This document shows, piece by piece, positions 26,735-35,057 of a DNA stretch of 64,000 nt. How positions within the stretch are numbered: the stretch's first letter is position 1; each line of letters starts with the position of its first letter. The DNA comes from an uncultured Erythrobacter sp. (GTDB lineage: Bacteria > Pseudomonadota > Alphaproteobacteria > Sphingomonadales > Sphingomonadaceae), in contig CANKYZ010000001.1 of the NCBI GenBank assembly GCA_947488325.1, forward strand, positions 62,001 through 126,000, in the 5' to 3' direction. Under the pieces are notes generated by a model. The model saw only the letters and a list, made by a program, of their open reading frames with translations. It searched no databases and had not been told where the DNA came from. A program made the translations under genes and the position numbers.

Positions 26735-26736
26735 CG

Positions 26737-27123
26737 ATGAGGATCTTGCATGGCGTGGATTTAGTCGAAATCGGTTCTGTGTCGAAGCTGCTGGATGAGC
26801 AGCATGAGCAGTTTCTGCAAAGATGTTTTCTGCCTCAGGAAATTGAAGATGTGGGTAAGGGCGTCGATAGGCCAGCAAAGTTTGCATCTCGATTTGCCGC
26901 GAAAGAGGCTGTGATGAAGGCACTGGGAACTGGCTTCAGTGAAGGAATCGGGTTTTTGGACATTGAAGTTAAGACAGCCAAGTCCGGCTCACCATCTGTC
27001 AAACTCCACGGAAGGGCGGCTGAAGAAGCAATGGCGATCGGTGTATCCCATTGGACTCTGAGTTTGAGCCACGAGGCTGACTACGCATTGGCAAGTGTGA
27101 TTGGAATGGTTGAAACTAGTTAG
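26737..27123 (+). CDS. acpS: Holo-ACP synthase (AcpS-like phosphopantetheinyl transferase)
   Basis: A 128-residue AcpS-family enzyme that moves the 4'-phosphopantetheine arm of CoA onto a carrier-protein serine. The family marks are HGVDLVEI with the metal-binding D8, FASRFAAKEAVMKALG with E57, and the final strand WTLSLSHEADYALASVI. A chromosomal acpS normally sits with lepB/rnc/pyrP genes, so this copy inside a cargo operon is probably dedicated to the ACP-like protein encoded at its head. It begins 2 bases after the MazG stop. Confidence 0.93.
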   Translation: MRILHGVDLVEIGSVSKLLDEQHEQFLQRCFLPQEIEDVGKGVDRPAKFASRFAAKEAVMKALGTGFSEGIGFLDIEVKTAKSGSPSVKLHGRAAEEAMAIGVSHWTLSLSHEADYALASVIGMVETS

Positions 27124-27266
27124 CTTAGTTCTACCGATTCTTGCTTATTCTTACTCCAGCCTCTTGTCATTCACATTGCAGATCCGGAAATGCCCAACAA
27201 TGCTCTGCTCTAACTTCGGCTTTTGTGCCTAAATATATGTCACGCTTATGTCCGAGATTGGGGCGC
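27124..27266. other. Convergent gap after acpS
   Basis: About 140 bases between the 3' ends of the acpS gene (plus) and the CopG-like gene (minus). No gene or strong hairpin was seen. It marks the right junction of the cargo with the transfer genes. Confidence 0.4.
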
Positions 27267-27680
27267 TTAGCTGCCGTCTGCGCTGATATCATTGGATAAT
27301 CGCTGACCGCGCTCAACTCGTCGCGACAGGGCCTCAACGAAACTCTGAAAACGCTGCTCGCCCGTAGCTCGTACTGCGGCTGAAGCCTCTTCCGACATTG
27401 AAGGTGTCGCGCTGAGCCAGAACCGCACGAACAGTGCTACAGCCTCGTTCCCGACCTCGACATGATAGTCGAGCTTGTCCAATTGCCGCGAAATCCGATC
27501 CAAACGACGGCTGAACGCTGCCTCCATTCTTTCAGAGCCGTCAGGCGACAGAAATGATGCGACCGCAGCTTCAACTACCGACGCCTGCGAAACACGTTTC
27601 CGACCCGCGTAATCGGCCAATTGCCGCGACAGATCTGGCGGCAATCGAAACGTGTGCTTGATCCGATTGCCCTTGCTCAC
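27267..27680 (-). CDS. CopG/ribbon-helix-helix protein beside traG
   Basis: A 137-residue protein with an N-terminal ribbon-helix-helix (IKHTFRLPPDLSRQLADYAG, then VSQASVVEAAVASFL) and a helical C-terminal region. Genes of this type regularly follow traG in Trb-type elements of alphaproteobacteria. The start overlaps the traG stop by 4 bases, so they are co-translated. A role as DNA-binding accessory of the coupling protein or relaxosome is plausible but not shown. Confidence 0.8.
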   Translation of the reverse strand: MSKGNRIKHTFRLPPDLSRQLADYAGRKRVSQASVVEAAVASFLSPDGSERMEAAFSRRLDRISRQLDKLDYHVEVGNEAVALFVRFWLSATPSMSEEASAAVRATGEQRFQSFVEALSRRVERGQRLSNDISADGS

Positions 27681-29671
27681 AACTCGATCCCATCGTTCGG
27701 GTCGAGCGCCGCGCGGCGCGCGTTGGCGCGCATCTGGTCGGCTACTCTGCGACTCCTGCTCGCCTGGTCTTCATCTCGGCGATCATCGAAATCGAATTCG
27801 TTGCGCACGGGCACTGGCACAGGTTCGATATCCTCATGCTCCGGCAGTTCCGGTTCGCGCCGAATGCCACCTTCGACCTGGGTGTCGTCGTCTTCTTGCA
27901 GTGGGCGTTTTGCAGCGCATGCCTTGTGACGAAGCGGAGGCTTGGCAGTCCTGCCGTTCCAATCACCGCTGTGAGGCTTGTCATCGGCTTGCCTCAGAGT
28001 GGGCGGGTGCTCGATCCGTTTCTTGAGTCGCGGGTCCGCATAGTAGCGTGCCTTCTTCGCGCGGATCGGGTGCGCGCCTGCCAGCATCACGATTTCGTCA
28101 GTGTCGGGCAGTTGCATGATCTCACCTTGTGTCAGCAGAGCACGGGCGGTTTCCGAGCGCGAGACCATCAGATGCCCGAGCCAGGGCGACAGCCGGTGGC
28201 CCGCATAATTCTTCATCGCTCGCATTTCGGTGGCGGTGCCGAGCGATTCCGAAACACGCTTGGCAGTGCGTTCGTCATTGGTGGCAAAGCACACCCGCAC
28301 ATGGCAATTGTCGAGGATGGCGTTGTTCTGCCCGTATGCCTTCTCGATCTGATTGAGTGACTGCGCGATCAGGAACGACTTGATCCCATAGCCAGCCATG
28401 AAGGCGAGCGCGCTTTCGAAAAAGTCGAGCCGGCCCAGCGCCGGAAACTCATCAAGCATGAGCAAAAGCCGTTGCCGATCTGCCCCTTCGGCGAGATCTT
28501 CGGTCAGACGGCGTCCCAACTGATTGAGGATTAGGCGGATAAGCGGCTTGGTCCGGCTGATATCGGAAGGCGGAACGACCAAGTAGAGCGTGACCGGTCG
28601 CTTGACATCGACCAGATCGGCAATCCGCCAGTCGCATTGCCGGGTCACCTTGGCGATGACCGGATCGCGGTAGAGCCCGAGGAAAGACATGGCGGTCGAA
28701 ACAACGCCGGAGCGTTCGTTTTCGGACTTGTTGAGCAGTTCGCGGGCAGCGCTTGCCACGACGGGGTGAACTCCATCCTCACCCAGATGCGGTGTGTGCA
28801 TCATCGCGGTCAGCGTGGCTTCGATCGAGCGGCGCGGATCGGACAGTAAACTCGCCACACCGGCCAAAGTCTTGTCCGGCTCGGCATAGAGCACATGCAA
28901 GATCGCGCCGACCAGCAGCGCATGGCTGGTCTTCTCCCAATGGTTGCGCCGTTCGAGCGAACCCTCAGGATCAACCAGCACGTCAGCTATGTTCTGGACA
29001 TCGCGCACTTCATTGATGCCGCGCCGCACTTCCATCAGCGGATTGTAAGCCGCCGAGGCCTCATTTGTTGGATCGAACAACAGCACGCGGCTGAAGCGCG
29101 AGCGAAAACCTGCGGTCAGATCCCAGTTCTCACCCTTAATGTCATGGACGATAGCCGAATGCGGCCAGGTCAGAAGGGTCGGGATGACGAGGCCAACACC
29201 TTTGCCGCTGCGGGTCGGCGCGAAACACAGCACATGCTCCGGGCCGTCGTGACGCAGATAGAGGTTGGCGCGTTGACCGATCACGACGCCGTTACCGTCG
29301 AGCAGGCCCGCTTTGGCAATCTCCGACCGCGTTGCCCAGCGCGCCGAGCCGTAGGTCGCGCTGTTCCTGATCTCGCGCGCGCGCCAGACCGACATAGCGA
29401 TTGCCACTACCACCGAAACAAGGCCGCCGGAAGCTGCAATCATGCCTCCGGTTTCGAAGATGCGCGGCGCGTAGGCTTCGTAACTGAACCACCACCAGAA
29501 AATCGAATAGGGCGGATAGACCGGGTGACCAAAAGCGGTGAACCAGGCCGCGCCCAATCCGGGCTGGAAGCCGAGAGCGGCGGCGGTCCATTGTGTTGCC
29601 ACCCAAATGCCAGACAGCGTCAAGGCAAAGACAGCGAGAATTTGGCCCCACAGAATCTTGGTCGCCGACAT
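27677..29671 (-). CDS. traG: TraG/VirD4 type IV coupling protein
   Basis: A 664-residue inner-membrane ATPase that connects the relaxase-DNA complex to the mating channel. Two N-terminal membrane regions (about residues 10-35 and 75-97) precede the TraG N-terminal domain. The P-loop is APTRSGKG at 151-158, and the Walker B strand reads LLLMLDEFPALGRLDF. RARLQ-type motifs follow (AILDNCHVRVCFATNDERTA). The C-terminal 100 residues are charged and low in complexity, as is common. The gene is separated from the trb operon by the 15-27 kb cargo. Confidence 0.95.
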   Translation of the reverse strand: MSATKILWGQILAVFALTLSGIWVATQWTAAALGFQPGLGAAWFTAFGHPVYPPYSIFWWWFSYEAYAPRIFETGGMIAASGGLVSVVVAIAMSVWRAREIRNSATYGSARWATRSEIAKAGLLDGNGVVIGQRANLYLRHDGPEHVLCFAPTRSGKGVGLVIPTLLTWPHSAIVHDIKGENWDLTAGFRSRFSRVLLFDPTNEASAAYNPLMEVRRGINEVRDVQNIADVLVDPEGSLERRNHWEKTSHALLVGAILHVLYAEPDKTLAGVASLLSDPRRSIEATLTAMMHTPHLGEDGVHPVVASAARELLNKSENERSGVVSTAMSFLGLYRDPVIAKVTRQCDWRIADLVDVKRPVTLYLVVPPSDISRTKPLIRLILNQLGRRLTEDLAEGADRQRLLLMLDEFPALGRLDFFESALAFMAGYGIKSFLIAQSLNQIEKAYGQNNAILDNCHVRVCFATNDERTAKRVSESLGTATEMRAMKNYAGHRLSPWLGHLMVSRSETARALLTQGEIMQLPDTDEIVMLAGAHPIRAKKARYYADPRLKKRIEHPPTLRQADDKPHSGDWNGRTAKPPLRHKACAAKRPLQEDDDTQVEGGIRREPELPEHEDIEPVPVPVRNEFDFDDRRDEDQASRSRRVADQMRANARRAALDPNDGIEL

Positions 29672-29950
29672 GATGCCTCCTTTGTTTGGAAGCTAATCCA
29701 ATGGGCAAACTATGCGATGCAAGGAAAGTTCGGCTCGCGTCGTACTCTGGCGCAGATAAAGAAAGGCTTGGCCTTTTCTGATATTTTCAGGTTGTGAGTG
29801 GGATCAACGTCACGACTGGAAGAGGAATGAGCAATGTCCGGTTTGTGTCCGGTTCCACCTTTTGATGTCCGGATTTTAGGGCCGCGACAACGCAGTTCTG
29901 CCGATTTTGTAAGTAAAGCGGACATTGACGCGCGCGCAGTAATGTCCGGA
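29672..29950. promoter_or_regulatory. traG upstream region with TGTCCGG repeats
   Basis: Four direct copies of TGTCCGG occur at 29835-29841, 29846-29852, 29866-29872 and 29943-29949, with a reversed GCGGACA near 29919. They belong to the same sequence style as the dispersed repeats at 14.9 and 20.1 kb. The traG promoter should lie here, but no clear boxes were assigned. Confidence 0.4.
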
Positions 29951-31339
29951 TTAATCTTCTATACGCACATAGACCGTAGCTGGACCAGCTCCTTCTCTCC
30001 GTACGAAACCGCGGTCTTCAAGATCGACAAGGTCCCGGCGTGCTGATCGATCCGTCAAACCTGCTGCGTAAGTGGCAGCATAGTCCGCAGGGGCAATCTT
30101 TGTGCCGGGTTCTACATTGTCAAGAAATGCCCTTTGCCGATCATTCAGTTCCGCCGCGGAGATCGATGGCTTGTCCGCAGCAAAAATCGTCAAGGTCACT
30201 CCGGACTTCTGATCCTGCCATTTGGGCCGCCGTGCACCAATGCCTTCGCAGGCCTTTATAATCTTTAATGTCCCGCGACCGAGTTGTTCCATCTGACCGC
30301 GCAGGTAAAACACTTTGGCAATGTCCGGATTGACCGGAACCGAAGGGTGCTCTCCCCGAAGGTCTGACAAGCTGATCTCATCCGGCAAATTGCCCGAATT
30401 CCAGAACTCGATCCTGCTCGGATAAACCGACACCTTCGCACCACCGGAGTAGCCGGCATAATCGCGGTGAACCAACGCATTGACCAAAGCCTCGCGCAAG
30501 GCTCTGGGGGCATATCGTGATCGCTGTTCGCGTTTGAGACTGTCTTCTGCGAAAAAGACCTTTGATGCATTGGCGCTTTCCAGCTCACGCGAAACTTGGT
30601 CGGCAACTTGCAAAAGCGGCCCACTGAACCATTTGAGATTCAGATATTCGTCACCCGCCTTGTCGTCTGCAAAGACGACAAACTGCACCCTGCATTGCGG
30701 ATGGCGGATTGTCGGATCATGGGAAAACAAGACATCTCCGCCTTGAGTGAATCCTTCCGGGTGCCAAGCAGCGAGCTTGCGGAGTATTTCAAACGGTTCG
30801 CTCAAATCCTCGAAACTTGCATCCTGCTCGACAGCATCCCTCGCTGTCGCAAGCACTTCATCGACATCAAGGTCATCCTCCGTCATCGATGGCGACAGGC
30901 GGCGTTCCCAACGCTGCGGTGTGTCAATCTGGCTCTGAACGAGCTTTCGGATAGCTGCACTGTCCGCTGGCTTGGTCCGACTGCCAGAGCGAGTGAAGAT
31001 TGCGCCATCGAGAACGTAGGGCTGATCATGTCCTGCAGGAACATCGACCACGATTATCGGCTTTTTCTGAACATCCTCGATGCTTACGGTAACGAATGAC
31101 GATGGCGTGATCCGAGAATTGAGCATCCGCTCGATCTCGGCTGCAGTATCTTCCGCAGGCTCGGTTACGCCGTGAATGCCGCCATCATCGCCAACGCCGA
31201 CATAGATTGTGCCACCCGCTGTATTGAGAAAGGCCACGGCCGTTTTCCCGATCGCATCCAAAGCGTTAGGTCGCGCGATGAACTCGTTTGAAGCGTTCTC
31301 ACCCTTCTTGAGGCGGGACAAGATAGTGCTCTGGTTCAT
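29951..31339 (-). CDS. AlbA_2 (Schlafen-type) / HATPase_c_4 protein
   Basis: A 462-residue protein with the domain order of the RecG-like 'putative DNA-binding' family. The N-terminal AlbA_2 domain (residues 10-115: FLNTAGGTIYVGVGDDGGIHGV, then PYVLDGAIFTRSGSRTKPA) is followed by an ATPase-like region (RALREALVNALVHRDYAGYS, IEFWNSGNLPD, RGTLKIIKACEGIG), and a winged-helix-like C terminus (NDRQRAFLDNVEPG, TDRSARRDLVDLEDRGFV). Its start overlaps the upstream DUF4062 gene by 4 bases. The two together look like a nucleic-acid-sensing defence or regulatory module. Function is inferred from company. Confidence 0.8.
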   Translation of the reverse strand: MNQSTILSRLKKGENASNEFIARPNALDAIGKTAVAFLNTAGGTIYVGVGDDGGIHGVTEPAEDTAAEIERMLNSRITPSSFVTVSIEDVQKKPIIVVDVPAGHDQPYVLDGAIFTRSGSRTKPADSAAIRKLVQSQIDTPQRWERRLSPSMTEDDLDVDEVLATARDAVEQDASFEDLSEPFEILRKLAAWHPEGFTQGGDVLFSHDPTIRHPQCRVQFVVFADDKAGDEYLNLKWFSGPLLQVADQVSRELESANASKVFFAEDSLKREQRSRYAPRALREALVNALVHRDYAGYSGGAKVSVYPSRIEFWNSGNLPDEISLSDLRGEHPSVPVNPDIAKVFYLRGQMEQLGRGTLKIIKACEGIGARRPKWQDQKSGVTLTIFAADKPSISAAELNDRQRAFLDNVEPGTKIAPADYAATYAAGLTDRSARRDLVDLEDRGFVRREGAGPATVYVRIED

Positions 31340-31962
31340 TCGCCAGCCTCCATATCACTTTGGGCGGGCGAACTCTTCAAGAATTCTGTCATCGCTTCGT
31401 AACGATCGAACTGCTCCTCCATATACCGTAGAATGTCATCCCAATTCGAATAAGGCTGAACCCAATTGTCCACCCGTTCGCCGACATCGACAGCATCTTG
31501 GATTGCCTCCTCATACATGTCGATGACCTTCAAATCATCAATAAGGGTTGCACCTTTGCGAAGCTTGAGGTCGGCACGTCCTTCAGATCCTTGAAAGCCC
31601 AAGTCCAGTAACAGTCGGCGAGCTGTGACAACAATTTTGTCGGCAATGAAAAACCGAGGCTTGCCCAACGCTATGGCTTTCGACAATTCTTGATGAGTGA
31701 AAGAATCTGCCGTCGAAGACGTTTTGCCCGAACCATATTGGGGGCGAACGATGCCCAAGAAGATGTCGCAATTTTCGACTGCAAGTAGACAATTCTCAAG
31801 CGCGCTCTTTCCCGGAGTAAGCGGTACGGTCCCCATGTGCGACATCCAGACGCGATAGCCATATCCCTGCAGCAACCCGAACAACTGAGTGAGCTGGTCC
31901 TCCATGCCGTAGACGGTGGAAGAAACCATGATCGTGATCTTGGCTTTGCCTATCTTCGCCAT
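31336..31962 (-). CDS. DUF4062 domain protein
   Basis: A 208-residue protein beginning ITIMVSSTVYGMEDQLTQLF and containing CDIFLGIVRPQYGSG and FTHQELSKAIALGKP, the usual marks of DUF4062, a TIR/SEFIR-like flavodoxin-fold domain found at the N termini of STAND-type and defence proteins. Here it stands nearly alone, with a short helical tail. The stop overlaps the AlbA_2/HATPase gene. As TIR-like folds often act as effectors on nucleotides, an effector role is possible; no catalytic residue can be named with confidence. Confidence 0.78.
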   Translation of the reverse strand: MAKIGKAKITIMVSSTVYGMEDQLTQLFGLLQGYGYRVWMSHMGTVPLTPGKSALENCLLAVENCDIFLGIVRPQYGSGKTSSTADSFTHQELSKAIALGKPRFFIADKIVVTARRLLLDLGFQGSEGRADLKLRKGATLIDDLKVIDMYEEAIQDAVDVGERVDNWVQPYSNWDDILRYMEEQFDRYEAMTEFLKSSPAQSDMEAGE

Positions 31963-32060
31963 CTACTTTAAATCGCCCATCGTCAAAAAGCTGCCCACCT
32001 TCCCAATAAATACCATGATGGTCATCAGATTTTCGTCAAGGGTAATGGTTGGTTGCATCG

Positions 32061-33800
32061 CTAGATTGCCGGGCCGCGCGGGCGGGCAAAGCTCCAGTTC
32101 ACCCCGCCGCGTTCGTTGATCTTGCCTGTGACCGCCTGTCCCAGATGCCGCTCCAAATCCTGCCGCCAGGGGACAAGCTGAAACCCCATACCGTTATCGA
32201 TCATGGCGAAGCGGCCCGAAGCAAGCGCAACGCGCTCGCGATAGGTGCCGGCAACGTGGTCGCCGGGGCTCGCTTGTTGAGCGATACCGCCATGACGCGC
32301 AGCCAAGTTCTCGCCCGCCTTGGCTAGATCACGGTTCCGCAAAGTGGTGAGCAAACCCCGAGCAAAGACGATCCGCCGTCCCTGCCGTCTGCCGAGACCC
32401 TCTTTGACCAAGACTTCGCTCCTGCTTTCGAGAGCCTCGCGCACTTCCGAGCCAAACCCGCCAGACAGTGCCTCCGGTCGTGGCGACACCAACTGGCAAT
32501 CCAGCCAGGTCGCGCCGCGCGCGTGGATTTGGGCCTCAATGGGAAGGTCGGAGCGCACGAGCAGGTTCACTTGCGTCCGTCCTTTGCGATCGGTCCAGGC
32601 GCTGGCCTCGACAATAGCGCCCGGTGCCGCGTCGCTGGTCCGCTCGATATCGGGAAAGCGCAGATGATGCGTGCGCCCATCGACGCCATCGACGATCGCA
32701 TGGGCTTCGCCAGTAAGTTCATCATGCAGCCCGCGCTCGACGAGCCTGCCGACAACGCGTTCGCCATCCGAATCGTCATGTAGGGCGAAGCGCGCCGGAT
32801 CGATAGTCAGGCCCTGACCCGTCATCGCGCGGTGCATGGTCTTTATAATATCACCCCGATCACCCAACTCGCGGAGCGTGTGTTCGAGGTCTGCAGCCAA
32901 TGTCCAACTGGCAGGACCGGCGCGCTGGGCCAGGTCCATCCGTTCAAGCACCTGCGCCCGCCCGATCAGCAGCGTGCGGTCTTTGCGATTGCCCGATGCG
33001 TCCGGGCGAAGATCGACCACGCCCAAGCCGTCGCGCTGGCGCTGCAACCGGCGATCGAGCGAGGTCCAGCGCTCGGCATCGACTTCACGGCGCAGCGCAG
33101 TTTGGATATCGCGCTCGCTGCGCGGTCCGAGCTCTACGGTCACGCGTTCTTCGGCGCGTGCGCGCAGGCCCTCGCTGATGTAGGAACGGTCGATAACGAG
33201 ATCCTTGCCGTCACTCGCAACGCCGCGAACCAGCACATGGATATGCGGATTGTCGGTGTTCCAATGATCGACCGCGGTCCAATCGAGCTTAGTATCCAAG
33301 TCGCCAGCCATGTCCGTCATCAGCTCGCGCGTGAAGGCGCGCAGGTCGGCCATCTCGCTGGCGTCCTCGGGTGAGACGATGAAGCGGAAATGGTGCCGAT
33401 CGTCCTCGCAACGCTCGGCAAAGGCGTCGCCTTCGGCCTGGTCGGAACCGGCATCGAACATCTGGCCATCCGATCCCTCGCGAGTGACACCGTCGCGTTC
33501 GAGATAGGTGATGTGGCGCGCGAGCGGCGCGGAACGAAAGCGCGTGCCTTTGTGACGCACAACACGCGCCTTGATGACGACTCGCCGCTGAAAGGCGATG
33601 CGACGGCGCTGCAGCGAAGCCAGCTTGCCGCGTCCTAGATGCCCGGTGCCTCGCCCAAACCGATTGCGACCTAGCGGCGTGTATCCCGCCCGGCGCGAGA
33701 CCTGCAGCACGCGCCCGACCAGCGTGTTGGCCTTGCGGTAGGAGCGTGCGCCGCCGTCGAGCGAACGGCCCGGCCTGATATCAAAATCGTCGTCAGCCAT
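32061..33800 (-). CDS. Relaxase (HUH-type, VirD2-like with DUF3363)
   Basis: A 579-residue relaxase that should nick the element at oriT and stay bound to the transferred strand. Start taken at MADDDFDIRPGRSLDG. The N-terminal catalytic region has AGYTPLGRNRFGRG, VVIKARVVRHKG, and the metal-binding histidines in WNTDNPHIHVLVRG (H186, H188). The DUF3363 C-terminal part follows from about residue 280 (RDGLGVVDLRPD, RTQVNLLVRSDLPIEAQIHA). This relaxase type usually travels with the RepA-TraF-DUF736 gene set, which lies upstream here. Confidence 0.93.
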   Translation of the reverse strand: MADDDFDIRPGRSLDGGARSYRKANTLVGRVLQVSRRAGYTPLGRNRFGRGTGHLGRGKLASLQRRRIAFQRRVVIKARVVRHKGTRFRSAPLARHITYLERDGVTREGSDGQMFDAGSDQAEGDAFAERCEDDRHHFRFIVSPEDASEMADLRAFTRELMTDMAGDLDTKLDWTAVDHWNTDNPHIHVLVRGVASDGKDLVIDRSYISEGLRARAEERVTVELGPRSERDIQTALRREVDAERWTSLDRRLQRQRDGLGVVDLRPDASGNRKDRTLLIGRAQVLERMDLAQRAGPASWTLAADLEHTLRELGDRGDIIKTMHRAMTGQGLTIDPARFALHDDSDGERVVGRLVERGLHDELTGEAHAIVDGVDGRTHHLRFPDIERTSDAAPGAIVEASAWTDRKGRTQVNLLVRSDLPIEAQIHARGATWLDCQLVSPRPEALSGGFGSEVREALESRSEVLVKEGLGRRQGRRIVFARGLLTTLRNRDLAKAGENLAARHGGIAQQASPGDHVAGTYRERVALASGRFAMIDNGMGFQLVPWRQDLERHLGQAVTGKINERGGVNWSFARPRGPAI

Positions 33801-34040
33801 GAGGGTGAAATCCGGGCGACGGCGCATTGTGCGTTGTAATAACAGAAGAATTTGCCAGAAGCGGCGGCAGGGTGTGCGTAGAGACGGCGCGTATTGCTAA
33901 GCAAAACCAACCACCTGCACCCCGACCGACGGCGGTGCTTTTATCTCGCCATCCTTCCTTTCTCGTTCTGATTTTTCCGCCAATCCTCCGCCCCACTTCG
34001 CCAACGGACGAAGCAGGGCGCGAAGGCAGGATCGCAGCTC
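33801..34040. other. Gap upstream of the relaxase, candidate oriT region
   Basis: This gap contains two imperfect hairpins. One is at about 33917-33940 (GCACC...GGTGC, followed by TTTT on the plus strand). The second is at 33990-34019 (GCCC-CA-CTTCG, 8-base loop, CGAAG-CA-GGGC). Origins of transfer often lie beside the relaxase gene and carry such inverted repeats, but no known nic consensus was recognised. Confidence 0.35.
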
Positions 34041-34721
34041 TCATTGCTGATCGCCCGTGGAAACGGGCGCGAAGAGATCGTGTCTCGGCTGCGCGGGACG
34101 CGCAAATGGGTTGGCGGGAGGTTCATCCTCGATGACTGAAGCTGTCGTCGCCGGAGGCTCAACTAGCCGTTGGGAAGCGGGCTGTGTGGTGTTGGCCGAT
34201 TGCATTGCCGCTGCAACAAACACGCGATCGCGTTGCAGCAGCGGCGCAATCCTTGCGACGTAGCGACGGGTTTCACGCGGCAATGGGCACCCTCGATCGC
34301 GCCATTGCTCGTAGCGACCTGGCCCCGCATTGTAAGCTGCCAGAAACCCTTGCATGCCGTAAAGATCGTACATTTCGCGCAGGTAGGACGTGCCCGCCAT
34401 GATGTTGTCGCGCGGGTCGAAGGGATCGCTGCCGAGGGAGAACCGGGCGCGCTGGCGCGCCCAGGTGCCCGGCATCAATTGCATCAGCCCCATCGCTCCT
34501 GCCGACGAGACCGCACGGACACGGCCCGCGCTTTCGACGCGGATCACGGCATAGATCCAGTGTTCGGGAATGCCGAAGCGCTGCGCGGCTTCGCGCACAT
34601 GGGCAGCGATATCGATGCGGGAATTTTGCGCAGCGGCCACGCTGGATTGCGCATAGGCATCGACCGGAACAGCCATGACCAGCGCAATCGGAAGCATAGG
34701 AGACCATCGTCTGCGATGCAT
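34041..34721 (-). CDS. Lytic transglycosylase (VirB1-like)
   Basis: A 226-residue exported murein-cutting enzyme that helps the transfer apparatus cross the wall. It has a signal peptide ending near DAYAQSS, then an SLT domain: catalytic E63 in YAVIRVESAGRVRAVSS, GAMGLMQLMPGTW, and FLAAYNAGPGRYEQW. The C-terminal 60 residues are a Pro/Ala-rich tail. It is located with TraF, DUF736 and the relaxase in the minus-strand transfer cluster, not in the trb operon, as is usual in this element type. Confidence 0.92.
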   Translation of the reverse strand: MHRRRWSPMLPIALVMAVPVDAYAQSSVAAAQNSRIDIAAHVREAAQRFGIPEHWIYAVIRVESAGRVRAVSSAGAMGLMQLMPGTWARQRARFSLGSDPFDPRDNIMAGTSYLREMYDLYGMQGFLAAYNAGPGRYEQWRDRGCPLPRETRRYVARIAPLLQRDRVFVAAAMQSANTTQPASQRLVEPPATTASVIEDEPPANPFARPAQPRHDLFAPVSTGDQQ

Positions 34722-34724
34722 GAT

Positions 34725-35057
34725 TCAGTCCTTCGACGCGCGGCGCGAAGGGCGCGACCACATCAGCACATGCGTGCCGGAATCCGCTTGGAACAGATTG
34801 GCCCGCAGCGGCTGCACCAGCGCGGGGTCGTCGATCAGGATTGCGACATAGTCGCCCGCCTTGTCGCCGACACGCTTCCATCCTGCGCCGACTTCGAAGG
34901 CAGCATCGCCGTCGCCTGCCATGATGCGGTAATCCGGCGCGTTTTCGGCGTCGGAAGGCTCGGCGGCGATGATCGTCAGATGGCTGTCGATCATCAGCGT
35001 CTGCAGATAACCGTCGAACCCGTCCGTGGTGGCGGTGAATGTGCCGATACAAGTCAT
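34725..35057 (-). CDS. DUF736 family protein
   Basis: A 110-residue protein of the DUF736 family, small beta-rich proteins almost confined to alphaproteobacterial plasmids and ICEs. Visible marks are IGTFTATTDGFDGYLQTL, PDYRIMAGDGDAAFEVGAGW and LWSRP-like LMWSRPSRR near the end. Start overlaps the traF stop (ATGA). A second member of the family is encoded at 39319-39642. Function is not known; single-strand DNA binding has been a speculation only. Confidence 0.88.
   Translation of the reverse strand: MTCIGTFTATTDGFDGYLQTLMIDSHLTIIAAEPSDAENAPDYRIMAGDGDAAFEVGAGWKRVGDKAGDYVAILIDDPALVQPLRANLFQADSGTHVLMWSRPSRRASKD

Noticed and set aside
29834..30046. Plus-strand open frame across the traG/AlbA_2 gap.
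   Set aside because: It consists of the TGTCCGG repeat region and the antisense end of the AlbA_2 gene.
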